The notes: generated from the sequence alone by a model not told the origin. Shown: positions 29,152 to 39,517, counted from the stretch's first letter. The stretch is 64,000 bases of DNA from Fibrobacter succinogenes (GCF_902779965.1 NZ_CACZDK010000007.1:1-64000); one strand, 5' to 3'. Program-made: numbers and translations.

Positions 29152-29203
29152 GACTATGTATTTACATTTTGTCACCCTCGCGAAGGCGAGGGTCTTCTAG
29201 CAT

Positions 29204-31183
29204 TTATCTGAAAATTTTCTGATAAACATTTTTCCCGGCGCTGTTGATTTTCACGACATAAGGCTTCTGCGCAACATGCGCGACGGGCACAATCGCAAAT
29301 CCATCGATTTGCCTACGCATCAACAGTTCGCCCTGCAAATCATAAATCGTAAGCATCATGGGTGCGCGTACAGAGTTCGTTGAAATCAGCAAATCACCCC
29401 CGATTTTCGAGACCGCCACCTTCCCCGCTGCAATTCGCGGCATAAGAGCAACCTTGCCTGTATCCGGTTTTTCAGGCTCTACATACGGGTGCTCCGGATC
29501 ATCAACGATAACCTTCACATCAACAGTACTTTCGCAGCCGTACGGATTCACATATGTTCCCGTGTAGACGCCGCTGCTTTGCCATTGCATATTCTTGAAT
29601 CGCACTTCACGGCCCAAGTAATAAAAGTCATTCGGGCCCTTCCAAGTCCAGCGTCCACCATCCCACGGATGCGGGCCAATTACAAGCGAATCACCGGGGT
29701 TTACTTTGACATCAGTTGTTTCGTTCCAGCCGCCATTATGAATTTTGACATAGGGAATAATTTCGCTAGCTTCGCAAACGCCACCTTTAGCATTTTCGAT
29801 GACCATCGTTACGATAGACTGAGCTTTTGCGGTCACCGTAAGGGTTTTGCCCGAAACGTTAATATCCGAGTCCGCTTTGAGCGCTGCGGGGAGCGTAAAA
29901 CGGTGGACCTTGGCTTTATTGCCGATGGATTCAAACTTGCTCAAATCGAATGTGTATTTTACATCGCTAGAGCCTGTATTCAAAGCAACGAGCACAAGCG
30001 AACTGTCTTCTCGGATGGCGGCGAGCGTATTGCTGTTGTCGCTGTCAATAAAGCGAGAACCCGGTCGAATCGCACGGCTAAACGCAGCATGCATGTAAAA
30101 GCGAGGTGCGTATGAGAACGTCTGTTTTTTGTGGTCAGCTACAATGGTGCGCCAGTTTTCAGCGGGGTCCGAAAGTTGCCAATCGACCCAAGCGCTCGCA
30201 TGCATATCGCGGAGGTCATGCAAAATAACATCCGCCATCCAGAGCGTAATGTCGAGGTTGCCACTGCGGTGGAGCGGCCCCGATTCGGACTGCCATACAC
30301 GTTTATCGGCTGCAAAGGCTGCGTTGTAAAGCTTTCCGCGAGAATCGTAGCCCGAATAGCTATGCGTGTTGACCTGGAACATGTACGAGCGCGCTTCGGA
30401 GCTGTAGCTGTTAAAGCGGTTCAACGCATCGCCGATGTTCGATTCATCAGCAGCGCTGACGGAAGTCTCTGGGAACAGTCCCTTTTTCTTGAGTGCCTTA
30501 CCGAGTTCCACAATCATTTCGGATTGCTTGTTCTTAAAACCGCAGCCTTCTTGGTCGCCATTCGCAGTCCACCAGCCAGCACTGGGTTCGTTAAACGGTT
30601 CAATTGTGCGGAACGTGATGCCCCATTCTTGCTTAAAATGCTTGGCCACTTCGGAGAGGTAATCAGCAAAGTCATCGAAGTAATCGGACTTGAGGTTGTC
30701 CGCGCCATTCACGCCACCCGAAACGCAACCGCTATTTGTCATCCACCACGGCGGAGAGTTCGAGAACGCTTCGAAAATAGGATTCTTGACTTTTTTCGCG
30801 AGCCAGAACAGCACATTGCGCTGGTTAGGGTCGGCAGTCCAATCGTAATCGCCTTTTTCCGTTGGCTTGTAACCGGGAACAGCCGCGCCTCCATCGCCCT
30901 TGGTCAAATGTTTGTGCCCCGGCTGGTCGCCACCACCGATGTTGTAGCGGAAAATATTGTAGCCCAAACCGGTATCAGGATCGACAACAGATCCTAACAT
31001 TTTTGCGTAATTCGATTCGTTCCAAGCACCAACGAGCTCGGCCCACCAGCAAAGGCTTGTGCCCCAACCCTCAAATAGCTGGTATCTTTTGCCAGGATCA
31101 ACAACAACCTTCGTCTGCGCATGAGCGGCACCACAAGCCATGCCCATCGCGATCATCCAAATCAATTTACTTTTCACGTTCAC
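29204..31183 (-). CDS. Secreted glycoside hydrolase family 30 enzyme
   Basis: The 659 aa protein has a signal peptide (about 22 aa, ends AHAQ). The (beta/alpha)8 domain spans about 25-385, with acid/base Glu199 in IEPFNEPSAGWW and nucleophile Glu300 in WQSESGPLHR. A small GH30 beta-sandwich follows to about 465. The opening FEGWGTSLCWWAELVG resembles the endo-beta-1,6-galactanase branch more than glucuronoxylanases, so arabinogalactan may be the substrate (inference). Residues about 475-570 form an Ig-like domain (PYVKIHNGGWNETTDVKVNPGDS). The end (MMLTIYDLQGELLMRRQIDG ... YVVKINSAGK) is a sorting-type domain. Confidence 0.9.
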   Translation of the reverse strand: MNVKSKLIWMIAMGMACGAAHAQTKVVVDPGKRYQLFEGWGTSLCWWAELVGAWNESNYAKMLGSVVDPDTGLGYNIFRYNIGGGDQPGHKHLTKGDGGAAVPGYKPTEKGDYDWTADPNQRNVLFWLAKKVKNPIFEAFSNSPPWWMTNSGCVSGGVNGADNLKSDYFDDFADYLSEVAKHFKQEWGITFRTIEPFNEPSAGWWTANGDQEGCGFKNKQSEMIVELGKALKKKGLFPETSVSAADESNIGDALNRFNSYSSEARSYMFQVNTHSYSGYDSRGKLYNAAFAADKRVWQSESGPLHRSGNLDITLWMADVILHDLRDMHASAWVDWQLSDPAENWRTIVADHKKQTFSYAPRFYMHAAFSRAIRPGSRFIDSDNSNTLAAIREDSSLVLVALNTGSSDVKYTFDLSKFESIGNKAKVHRFTLPAALKADSDINVSGKTLTVTAKAQSIVTMVIENAKGGVCEASEIIPYVKIHNGGWNETTDVKVNPGDSLVIGPHPWDGGRWTWKGPNDFYYLGREVRFKNMQWQSSGVYTGTYVNPYGCESTVDVKVIVDDPEHPYVEPEKPDTGKVALMPRIAAGKVAVSKIGGDLLISTNSVRAPMMLTIYDLQGELLMRRQIDGFAIVPVAHVAQKPYVVKINSAGKNVYQKIFR

Positions 31184-31338
31184 AACCTCACTCCCATAAA
31201 AATCGTTTATTTTTTTGAAAAGCGGACACTTTCTGTTTGTAAAGTTATAGACTTTTTGTCAAAAAAAAGACGAGGTCTGCGGTTCAAAATAAAGTTTAAG
31301 TAATAAGTTTGCACTCCATTTATTTATATCTTTAAAAA

Positions 31339-32223
31339 ATGCATTACAAACCATATCGCGATTTACTTTTAGAACTTTTCCCGAATTACCTCAAAGTGCG
31401 CAAACTCCCGCTCAACGGCGGCATGAGTTGCCCTAACCTCGATGGAACCAAGGGATTTTCGGGCTGCAGTTACTGCAACAACCGCAGTTTCAGCCCTGTT
31501 TTTGACCAGGCGAAAGTTTCTATTCAGGAACAGCTTGAAAAGTTCGTTCCGAAGCTTCGCGACAAGTATCCGAATGCAGGCATCCTCGCCTACTTGCAGC
31601 CATACACGAATACGCACGCCCCGCTAGAGCACTTGCGTGAAATTATCAATCCGATTATCAAGCACAAGGAAATTGCAGGGCTTGCGATTGGCACACGCCC
31701 GGATTGCCTCGAAGACGATAAAATAGAATATCTCGCCGAGCTCAATCGCAAAAAGCCGATTATCGTTGAAATTGGTTTGCAAACAGCAAATGATTTAACA
31801 CTTGCCGGCATTAATCGCCGCCATACGCTTGCTGAATTCGAAGACGCTGTAAAGCGTTGCCAAGCAGCCGGCCTCACGGTCACGACACACGTCATTGTTG
31901 GCCTCCCCGGCGAAAAGATGGAAGATTTCAAGCATACGGCGCAAGTGATTCATGATTTGAAACTTGCCGCTGTGAAAATCCATCCGCTGCACATTGTTGT
32001 CGGAACAGTAATGGCTCAAGATTTTGCCAACGGCGAAGTCAAGTTGCTCTCGTTCGAAGAATACTGCGACGCCGTTGCCGAGATGATTAAAATTATCGGT
32101 AAGGACATTGCAATTGAACGTTTCAGCGGCGAAAGTCCTAGCGAAATGTTAATTGCGCCCAACTGGTGCGGAGAACGCGATAGGATCATTGCGACTGTGG
32201 AAAAATTGCTGGGCTGTGAATAA
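31339..32223 (+). CDS. TIGR01212 / YhcC family radical SAM protein
   Basis: 294 aa. The radical SAM cluster is in MSCPNLDGTKGFSGCSYCNN, with the longer Cys spacing of the YhcC (Elp3-like) group; YLQPYTNTHAPLEHLREI, GLAIGTRPDCL, EIGLQTAND and HVIVGLPGE are conserved. It probably modifies tRNA or another macromolecule, but no substrate is proven. It stands alone next to the convergent polyene cluster. Confidence 0.9.
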   Translation: MHYKPYRDLLLELFPNYLKVRKLPLNGGMSCPNLDGTKGFSGCSYCNNRSFSPVFDQAKVSIQEQLEKFVPKLRDKYPNAGILAYLQPYTNTHAPLEHLREIINPIIKHKEIAGLAIGTRPDCLEDDKIEYLAELNRKKPIIVEIGLQTANDLTLAGINRRHTLAEFEDAVKRCQAAGLTVTTHVIVGLPGEKMEDFKHTAQVIHDLKLAAVKIHPLHIVVGTVMAQDFANGEVKLLSFEEYCDAVAEMIKIIGKDIAIERFSGESPSEMLIAPNWCGERDRIIATVEKLLGCE

Positions 32224-32264
32224 AAAAGCCGATCCTGGCACAAGGCCGGGATGACGTTGCAGTG

Positions 32265-33494
32265 CTAAATTCGCTTGAAAATGAGCGATGTGTTGATGCC
32301 GCCAAACGAAAAGTTGTTCGACATGAAATACTCCGTATCAATTTCACGGCCTGAACCAGTGATGTAATCAAGCGGAGCGCATTCCGGATCGACATTTTTC
32401 AAATTCAAGTTAGGGCTAAACCAACAGCGGTTCATCATATTGATTCCAAGCCAAGCTTCAATAGCTCCGCATGCACCAAGCGTATGGCCGATGTAACTTT
32501 TGAGGCTAGATATGGCAACCGCACGTTGTTTAAACGCGTTAAACGTTGCCCAACTTTCTGCGATATCGCCATAATGTGTTGCGGTTCCGTGACCATTCAC
32601 ATAGCCAATCGCATCAGGCGAAATTTGTGCATCACCAAGAGCGAGTTCAAGAGATTTTTGCATGGTCTCTTTCTTGGGCTGCGTGATGTGTTCGCCATCG
32701 GTATTATGACCAAAGCCAACGAGTTCTGCATAAATGTGCGCGCCACGAACTTTCGCATGCTCGTATTCTTCGAGCACAAGTGTTCCCGCACCCTCGCCGA
32801 TAACAAGGCCGTCTCGGTCGCGGTCGTATGGAGCTGGCGTAATTTCAGGAGTATCGTTCTTAACGCTTGTTGCAAAAAGCGAATCGAATACAGCGGTTTC
32901 TGTTGCTGCCAATTCTTCGGCACCGCCTGCAATCATCACATCTTGCATGCCGTATTTAATAGCTTCGTAAGCATAACCAATCGAAAGGCTTCCACTTGTG
33001 CATGCGGTGTTCGTTGTGATGAGTCGGCCTGTCAAGCCAAAGAACAAACTCACATTGACCGCCGTCGTTTGCGGCATTGATTGCACATACGTTGTTACAG
33101 AAACGTTCGAGCAATTATAAGGCGGATTTTGCATGGAAACAAAATCGAGAAGCGGACGTACGCTACCCATAGAAGAACCATACGCGACACCAACTCGCCC
33201 CGACTTCAGGAGTTCTTTTTCACCCGCAAGCCCAGCCATTTGCATTGCCTTGTCCGCAGATGTTATCGCGAGCAAACCCACACGCCCAGCGCAACGGATT
33301 TTTTTGCGCGGATACTCCGGCAAATTATAGAGAATCGGGCCTGCCAAACGCGTATTCATTTGTGCGTACTTGTCCCAATCATTCAAGCGGACAATTCGAT
33401 TTTTCAGAGTCTTGAGTTGCGTAAAAATTTCATCCAGCTCCATCCCTAAAGATGAAACGCAACTGCCTCCGGTAACAACAACTCTGCGACTCAC
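32265..33494 (-). CDS. Beta-ketoacyl-ACP synthase of the aryl polyene cluster (KS 1)
   Basis: Decarboxylative condensation of malonyl-ACP with the growing chain. 409 aa FabF-like thiolase fold with catalytic Cys165 (TTNTACTSGS), His302 (VNGHGTATH) and His337 (SYIGHTLGACG). Last gene of the twelve-gene operon; its ATG overlaps the ketoreductase stop by 4 nt. It corresponds in place to the ApeO/ApeR pair of known aryl polyene clusters. Confidence 0.9.
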   Translation of the reverse strand: MSRRVVVTGGSCVSSLGMELDEIFTQLKTLKNRIVRLNDWDKYAQMNTRLAGPILYNLPEYPRKKIRCAGRVGLLAITSADKAMQMAGLAGEKELLKSGRVGVAYGSSMGSVRPLLDFVSMQNPPYNCSNVSVTTYVQSMPQTTAVNVSLFFGLTGRLITTNTACTSGSLSIGYAYEAIKYGMQDVMIAGGAEELAATETAVFDSLFATSVKNDTPEITPAPYDRDRDGLVIGEGAGTLVLEEYEHAKVRGAHIYAELVGFGHNTDGEHITQPKKETMQKSLELALGDAQISPDAIGYVNGHGTATHYGDIAESWATFNAFKQRAVAISSLKSYIGHTLGACGAIEAWLGINMMNRCWFSPNLNLKNVDPECAPLDYITGSGREIDTEYFMSNNFSFGGINTSLIFKRI

Positions 33495-34219
33495 GCCAAT
33501 CCTCCATTCACAGAGATAACCTGGCGAGTGATGTAAGCGGCTCCTTCGGAAAGCAAGAATACAACCGTCGCGGCGACTTCTTCGGGCTTGCCAACGCGTT
33601 TCATGGGAATGGTCGGAAGAATCATGTCGAGCGGAGCATCCTTAATCATTTCGGTTTCAATCACACCAGGAGCCACGCTATTTACGGTGATGTTGCGGCT
33701 TGCAAGTTCCGTGGCAAGCGCTTTTGTAGCGCCTATGAGCCCCGCTTTGGAAGCGCTATAGTTGACTTGTCCGCGGTTCCCGATTACGCCAGAAACAGAA
33801 GAAATCGTGATAATGCGGCCTTTGCGTTTGCGGCACATCGGGAGGACTAGCGGATGAACGACATTGTAAAATCCGTTTAAATTCGTATTTAAAACCTTAT
33901 CCCAAAATTCATCAGTCATGGCAGGGAAAGCGGCATCGGCGCAAACTCCAGCATTAGTGACAACGCCGTAGTACACGCCATTTTCGGCAATGTCTTTTTC
34001 GAGAATTTCACGACATTGCTCGCGATCGCAAATATTGAATTGGAGTGTACGAATGTTTCCGCCATTGGCACGGATGCGTTCGGCGAGAGCATCAATCGAA
34101 GCGGAGTTCTTATTGTAATGAGCAACAACCGTGTAGCCTTCTTTAGCAACAGCCTCGGCAATAGCAAGCCCAATGCCGCCACTTGCCCCCGTAATCAAAA
34201 CAGATTTTGCATCTTCCAT
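33491..34219 (-). CDS. 3-oxoacyl-ACP reductase (FabG/ApeQ-like)
   Basis: NAD(P)H-dependent SDR that reduces the beta-keto group. 242 aa: cofactor loop ITGASGGIGLAIAEA, catalytic Ser/Tyr/Lys in TISSVSGVIGNRGQVNYSASKAG, and C-terminal FLLSEGAAYITRQVISVNGG. Between a dehydratase and a KS in the polyene operon. Confidence 0.92.
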   Translation of the reverse strand: MEDAKSVLITGASGGIGLAIAEAVAKEGYTVVAHYNKNSASIDALAERIRANGGNIRTLQFNICDREQCREILEKDIAENGVYYGVVTNAGVCADAAFPAMTDEFWDKVLNTNLNGFYNVVHPLVLPMCRKRKGRIITISSVSGVIGNRGQVNYSASKAGLIGATKALATELASRNITVNSVAPGVIETEMIKDAPLDMILPTIPMKRVGKPEEVAATVVFLLSEGAAYITRQVISVNGGLA

Positions 34220-34238
34220 AATCTAACCTCAAAAAAAT

Positions 34239-34688
34239 TTAAGGGTTGTCCACTTCGATGGTGTTTAGTTTCGCCGTTACAGCAAGAGTTCCATTGACCA
34301 TTGCACAGCCTTCAAACGTAACCATATTATCAATACGGATGAGTTCATTTACATTTACAACAACAGTTTCACCCACCTTAAAAACAGGAACCTCCGCCTT
34401 GAAACTTGATACGCTCATGATAAAACCAACTTTTATTTTTTTACCTCTAGCGCGTTCAAAAATTCCAGACAATGCAGAAACACTTTGTGCCATAAACTCA
34501 AAAGCAACCCAAACAGGGACACCGCCGAGATCTTCTTCGTAAAACATATTGTTGCGAGTAATGTCAATTTCGGTCGTGATGGTATGTTTTTTCAAATCAT
34601 AATCGCGAACACGATCCAGCAAAAACATTTTGCCTTTGTGCGGAACGAGTTCACAGACCGATTCTTTTGTATCAAATACTTCTGTCAT
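34239..34688 (-). CDS. 3-hydroxyacyl-ACP dehydratase, hotdog fold (ApeP-like)
   Basis: 149 aa hotdog protein of the ApeP group: LVPHKGKMFLLDRVRDYD at the start, then VPVWVAFEFMAQSVSALSGI. It would form the double bond in each polyene extension round. Its ATG overlaps the KS 2 stop region by 4 nt. Confidence 0.85.
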   Translation of the reverse strand: MTEVFDTKESVCELVPHKGKMFLLDRVRDYDLKKHTITTEIDITRNNMFYEEDLGGVPVWVAFEFMAQSVSALSGIFERARGKKIKVGFIMSVSSFKAEVPVFKVGETVVVNVNELIRIDNMVTFEGCAMVNGTLAVTAKLNTIEVDNP

Positions 34689-35902
34689 ACCGCACCATTT
34701 TCAACAATTAAGGACACGTTGCAGCCGCCAAAAGCAAAAGAATTGCTCATACAATATTTAAGATTTTGCGCAGTCTCGCCTGCTTTTACCAAATGCAACG
34801 GAGGAAAATCCGGATCGACATTGCCATCAAAATGATGCGCAGGGAGAACGCCTTCCTTAAGAGTCATGCAACAGAACGCAAGTTCCAACGCACCAGCGGC
34901 ACCAAGCGTATGCCCTGTAAGTGCCTTTGTGGAGCTAACCGGGACGTCAACGTTTGCAGCGCCAATATCGGCTGCAAAAATTCGATGAACGGCGCGGCTT
35001 TCCATGGCATCATTCAATTCCGTTCCGGTTCCATGCAAATTCACATAACCAATTTGCGCAGCATTAAGGCCAGCATCTTCAAGCGCAGCCTTCATTGCTT
35101 GATAAGCGCCTTCCCCATCGGCACGCGGAGCCGTGATATGGTCAGCATCGGCACTTTCGCCAAAGCCAATTACTTTAAGACTTTCGCAATCAACCGCACA
35201 AATATCAGCATCTGGGTTGCGCGTTACCACGAAGAATACCGCAGCATCGCCAAGCGTAAGGCCCGAGCGATTTGCGCAAAACGGATTTGTCGGTTTATCA
35301 CTCATCGCCTCAAGCGATGCAAACCCGAGAATCACCGAAAGCGATGCGATATCGACACCGCCCACAATCGCCACATCACAGTTGCCGGCATAGAGATTAT
35401 TTCGCGCCGAGACAAAAGCACTAGCGCTAGACGCACAAGCGGTCGAATGTACCGAAAGCATTCCCGTGATTCCAAAACGCTCAGCGATAAACTGAGCTGG
35501 GAAATCAGCTCGTTGGAAATCGAGAACATAGCCTTCCGGGAATGCACCTGTTTCCTTAAAGCACTTGAGTGCAGCCATCGATGCTTCGGAACCGTTGTCG
35601 CAAGAACCGATAAAAATTCCAACACGGTTTGCCCCGTATTTTTCAACCGCTTTCTGGATAGTCTTTTCAATGCCGACTAAAGCCGCTTGCGACAAGCGAT
35701 TCACGCGGTTATCAAATTTTTTCTCAAGGACAGGCGCAAGCGTTTCGGGATCAATCGTTGCTGCAGGGCGCTGAACGCCAGCCACATCGTACGTGGTAAA
35801 AGTTCCACGTTTGCCATTCTTGAGAGCATCAAGAACTTGAGCTTTATCGCCACCTAAAATGCAATAAAGGCCAAAATCATTGATGTACACAGGTTGATTC
35901 AT
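34685..35902 (-). CDS. Beta-ketoacyl-ACP synthase of the aryl polyene cluster (KS 2)
   Basis: 405 aa, catalytic Cys156 (VHSTACASSASAF), His290 (NLHGTGTELND) and His331 (STKALTGHTLGAAG), so it is active rather than a chain-length factor. It likely forms the second ketosynthase of the polyene system. 9 nt from the exporter gene. Confidence 0.9.
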   Translation of the reverse strand: MNQPVYINDFGLYCILGGDKAQVLDALKNGKRGTFTTYDVAGVQRPAATIDPETLAPVLEKKFDNRVNRLSQAALVGIEKTIQKAVEKYGANRVGIFIGSCDNGSEASMAALKCFKETGAFPEGYVLDFQRADFPAQFIAERFGITGMLSVHSTACASSASAFVSARNNLYAGNCDVAIVGGVDIASLSVILGFASLEAMSDKPTNPFCANRSGLTLGDAAVFFVVTRNPDADICAVDCESLKVIGFGESADADHITAPRADGEGAYQAMKAALEDAGLNAAQIGYVNLHGTGTELNDAMESRAVHRIFAADIGAANVDVPVSSTKALTGHTLGAAGALELAFCCMTLKEGVLPAHHFDGNVDPDFPPLHLVKAGETAQNLKYCMSNSFAFGGCNVSLIVENGAV

Positions 35903-35911
35903 ACTTTAATA

Positions 35912-38359
35912 TTAATCATTTCTGCTAAATGGTGAAAGAAGAAAACAACAAGAAATGCCTAATAATACAACAAAACCGAATGTTTTGATAGGCACAAAGG
36001 CGCTGCAAGCAAGGCTACCAAAAGAAATAATAGTTGTCATTGCCGAAAGCATAATCGCAAGTGACGTTGTCAAGTTTTGGCGGCAGCCTTCCTTAAAGAA
36101 CAAGGCATAATCAATCCCGATTCCAAGCGTAAGAATCACACCGACAATCGCAAAGAAATTGAAATCGATTCCAATGTAACCAAAGATTGAAGCAGCAAAA
36201 AGGCTTGCCAAGACCGGAGCTCGGATAATCCGAACCGCATCTTTAAATTTATACACAATTATAAGAATAAAGAAAACAACCACATAGGCAAAGCCTACAA
36301 GTTTAAGCGAGACTTGCGAAATTTTTGTGAGAGCGTTATTGATATTTTGTTTTTTATTGACGACATGAACGCCCGACAAACCTTCTGCAATTTTTTGAGC
36401 ATCGAATTTGTCGGATACGTGAAGCGGAAGGACGGCGCTATAATATTTGTCCCCGATATGGCCAATCCAAAGCATTTGGAGAAGAAAACTCAATGATTGT
36501 GGAAAATCATTCTTTAAATCAACATCAACAAATCTATCGTTTTTGTCAATCTTTTCGAAATCAATAAAATCATGTGATAAAAGTAAACTTTTAACAAAAA
36601 TAGAATGGTTCTCCACGCCTATTTCCGTTAAATAATTCCTGACATTAGGTGCAAGCATTTGCGGCAATTCATTATTAATTAAAATCTCTGTCCATCGTTT
36701 TTTTATTCCAAAAACCAGCTTTTCTAAATCCAAAATAGAACCAGCTTGAAACCTTCCTGACGGGATGATATTCGATACCGCTAAATACGCTTTTACCAAA
36801 CCCTCTTTTTCAGCATTTGCAAGGCGTTCTGTAAGTTGTTCTTCATTTTCCAAAACGTCATTTTCACCATTCCCTTCAACAATAAAATAAGACGGTGCAA
36901 CACCCAAATTATTCAGTTTCGAAGTCAACGCTTCAGATGCTTTAATTTCTTCATTCATCGTGTAAAAATTTCCGATATCCGTATGGACATTAAGCAACTT
37001 TAGCCCTGGAAGAAGCGCAATAACAAACATCGCCAAAATCAATCGAACACCCCACTTGGGGAACTTTGAATAAGCATCTAGAAAAACTTTCGGGAATTGA
37101 GTCGGAAGATTTGTTGACTCCGATTTTGCGGCGGTCTTAAAGACACTCGCATTTTCAAACACCGCATGAAACAAAAGCGTAATCGTCAAGAACGCACTTA
37201 GCAACCCCACAATCGAAAACACAGCCATCTGGCGTAACAGCGAAAATTCGGCAAACGAAAGCGCGATATAGCTGAGTTCTGTCGTCAAGAATCCAAGCAA
37301 AAGACCTTTAATAATGCTGGAGCGCACATTCTGCACACCCGCCTTCCAATGGACAAAGAAATGCACCGCGTAATCAATACTCACACCAATGATGCTTGTG
37401 CCAAAAACAAGCGTAAAGACATGAATATTCCCGAACACGTACCACGTAAAAGCAAGCGCCGTAAAAATGGCAATCGCAATTGTCGAAAGCGTAGCAACAA
37501 TCGGAAGCGACGAGCGGAAAACATAAAGCAGCAATAGCAAAATCAGCACAATCGACACGCCCGAAATCCACGCAATTTCAGACATTGCTCGGTCAGAACT
37601 TTCGTAGCTATGGAAAGGCACGCCCGATTTTGCCACAATAAGCCCCGGCTTCGCTAATTTCAACGAATCCAACACACGATTCATTTTCGCAATAACATGA
37701 CCATCAGAAGCCATTGAAGGAACGTTTTCGGAGAGTTTCGCATTCCACATCACGTAAGTCACGCCAGAATCAACCGCATAGAGGACGCTATCGCGAATGC
37801 TAAAACGGCTCATCGTCATCGGAGAATATTGTACAAAGTTTTCAAACGCAGCATCACCCAGCAAAAACGGATCTTCATCAAGGCGGTTCAAATTCGCCAT
37901 AGAAAACGAGCCATAAATTTTCTGTAGCGCTCTATTTTTTAACGCTTCGAAATCGCCTTTCGCAAGAATTTCACGAACATTCCTCCCCTGCAACGTATAA
38001 CGATGATTAAAGAAAAACTCACGAATTTCGTCCATCGATTTTTCGTTCACGAACAGTCGAGTTTCTTCGAATGATGAATCATCTTTAAACACGCTATCCA
38101 GTGCAACCGCCGCAGAGCGCGCCACTTCAAAATTGTCATGCCCTACAAGCACCGTAATATTTCGTACCGTACGCGCACTAAGTGCTTTTTCAGCAGCGCT
38201 CACATTCTTCAATTCATCGGAATCCGGCAGAATCGAATACAAGTCGGAATCCATCTTCCACGGAACAGAAATGCCAAGAAACATCAAGATGGCATGAATT
38301 ACCACCCACAGGATAATTCCCGTTTTTGCATCCAAGTGTTTTCCGTTAAAGAACTTCAT
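35912..38359 (-). CDS. MMPL/RND-type exporter of the polyene cluster (ApeM-like)
   Basis: The 815 aa inner-membrane protein has two repeats of six helices with a large outer loop after helix 1 and helix 7. Motifs include GTSIIGVSIDYAVHFFVHW and ILTLGIGIDYALFFKEG, the paired GxxxDY proton-relay segments of MMPL transporters. It would move the acylated polyene or lipid toward the outer membrane, with the LolA-like carrier encoded just upstream. Confidence 0.88.
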   Translation of the reverse strand: MKFFNGKHLDAKTGIILWVVIHAILMFLGISVPWKMDSDLYSILPDSDELKNVSAAEKALSARTVRNITVLVGHDNFEVARSAAVALDSVFKDDSSFEETRLFVNEKSMDEIREFFFNHRYTLQGRNVREILAKGDFEALKNRALQKIYGSFSMANLNRLDEDPFLLGDAAFENFVQYSPMTMSRFSIRDSVLYAVDSGVTYVMWNAKLSENVPSMASDGHVIAKMNRVLDSLKLAKPGLIVAKSGVPFHSYESSDRAMSEIAWISGVSIVLILLLLLYVFRSSLPIVATLSTIAIAIFTALAFTWYVFGNIHVFTLVFGTSIIGVSIDYAVHFFVHWKAGVQNVRSSIIKGLLLGFLTTELSYIALSFAEFSLLRQMAVFSIVGLLSAFLTITLLFHAVFENASVFKTAAKSESTNLPTQFPKVFLDAYSKFPKWGVRLILAMFVIALLPGLKLLNVHTDIGNFYTMNEEIKASEALTSKLNNLGVAPSYFIVEGNGENDVLENEEQLTERLANAEKEGLVKAYLAVSNIIPSGRFQAGSILDLEKLVFGIKKRWTEILINNELPQMLAPNVRNYLTEIGVENHSIFVKSLLLSHDFIDFEKIDKNDRFVDVDLKNDFPQSLSFLLQMLWIGHIGDKYYSAVLPLHVSDKFDAQKIAEGLSGVHVVNKKQNINNALTKISQVSLKLVGFAYVVVFFILIIVYKFKDAVRIIRAPVLASLFAASIFGYIGIDFNFFAIVGVILTLGIGIDYALFFKEGCRQNLTTSLAIMLSAMTTIISFGSLACSAFVPIKTFGFVVLLGISCCFLLSPFSRND

Positions 38360-38371
38360 AGAGAACTCGTC

Positions 38372-39019
38372 TTATGGCGCAGAACTCATGCGTTTCGGCG
38401 CTGCCTTTCCAACTATTTTGTAATTCAAAAATTCAAGCGTTACAGGAGATTCTTCGGCATCTGTAATAATCACTTTATCAATATTTTTGCAAGCCTCAAT
38501 TACAACATTTGCAATAACCATGCGTACCATCGTTTCTCGCGGCACAAGCCCCATTCTAAAGCCGCATGATTGCTTTTCATAATACACGTTAAAGTTCTTT
38601 TCTAATTGAGCAATTTTTCCTGAAAATAACGCTTGGATATTGCTTGAAAAATCAGCGAACATAGGATTTTCTTTCGTTAAAAGCATTTGCGATTGACCGT
38701 TAGAATCGCGTTCAAAGACACCTGCATTATTCAGTGCTAGTTCAGAAAAAATAGGTTTTAGCGTTTTCCAAACAATGCCATTTTTTTTAGAAATCATGAA
38801 TGTTCCGGTCGAAATAAATTTCCGGTTGCGTTTTTTGATAGATTTAGTTTGCTTGAAATTACCCGATGCAACTTCGTAATTCATGACCTTCGCTAATGAT
38901 TTTTCCAATTCCGGCTTTGACTTTTTATTCACCGGATGGCTAAAAACATCGGCCATTGCAAAACCACAGCCGCAAAACAAGCACAAAATCAAAACACAAA
39001 TGTTTCGTTTAAACAACAT
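38372..39019 (-). CDS. LolA-like periplasmic lipid carrier (polyene cluster)
   Basis: 215 aa. The signal (ILCLFCGCGFAMA) may be cleaved by signal peptidase I or II. The LolA-type fold shows GNFKQTKSIKKRNRKFISTGTFMISKKNGIVWKTLKP. In polyene clusters such a carrier sits beside the MMPL exporter and likely shuttles the aryl polyene lipid across the periplasm. Confidence 0.82.
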   Translation of the reverse strand: MLFKRNICVLILCLFCGCGFAMADVFSHPVNKKSKPELEKSLAKVMNYEVASGNFKQTKSIKKRNRKFISTGTFMISKKNGIVWKTLKPIFSELALNNAGVFERDSNGQSQMLLTKENPMFADFSSNIQALFSGKIAQLEKNFNVYYEKQSCGFRMGLVPRETMVRMVIANVVIEACKNIDKVIITDAEESPVTLEFLNYKIVGKAAPKRMSSAP

Positions 39020-39029
39020 AATAACAACC

Positions 39030-39503
39030 TTATTTCTTTGCAGACTCCGATTTGTCGGAAGGCTTTTCAGGAGAATTTTCCTTCGCCAAAAAGGCCTTCA
39101 CTTTATCGACAAAACAAGGCGGGCATGCCCATAGCGATTCTTTCGTTTTCATATCAACGGCCATTTGCGTGCTTTCTGCTTTTGTGAGCACAACACCAGT
39201 TTCTGCATCCATAAACTTGTACGAGAGTTTCATGCAGACTTCGTATTCCATCAGTGTCACTTCGGCACGAATTTTCTGCATAAAAATCATCGGACGGACA
39301 TATTTAATATGCAAATCAACAACAGGCCAAATGTAACCGCTCCGTCTCATCTCATTGTAATCATAGCCAATCTTGCTAAGCAACGCACACCGAGCAACTT
39401 CCATATACTTTACGTAATTGCCATGCCATGCAATCTGCATAGAATCGACATCATAAAATTCGATTTGAAATTCAACACTTTCTTTAATTTTTTTCACAGC
39501 CAT
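39030..39503 (-). CDS. Acyl-CoA/ACP thioesterase, 4HBT hotdog (ApeK-like)
   Basis: 157 aa: FEIEFYDVDSMQIAWHGNYVKYME-like segment (FQIEFYDVDSMQIAWHGNY), the 4-hydroxybenzoyl-CoA thioesterase signature with catalytic Asp, then SYKFMDAETGVVLTKAES. It may release chains or edit the ACPs. Tail after residue 140 is charged and disordered. Confidence 0.87.
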   Translation of the reverse strand: MAVKKIKESVEFQIEFYDVDSMQIAWHGNYVKYMEVARCALLSKIGYDYNEMRRSGYIWPVVDLHIKYVRPMIFMQKIRAEVTLMEYEVCMKLSYKFMDAETGVVLTKAESTQMAVDMKTKESLWACPPCFVDKVKAFLAKENSPEKPSDKSESAKK

Positions 39504-39517
39504 AAGATTTGAACCAT

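Noticed and set aside
32229-32262. TGGCAC at 32236 as a further sigma-54 site
   Set aside because: No TTGC at the needed spacing, and it lies in a hairpin repeat between convergent genes.
34766-35680. Plus-strand frame of 304 codons opposite KS 2
   Set aside because: Shadow of the KS gene; the KS has full catalytic Cys/His/His set.
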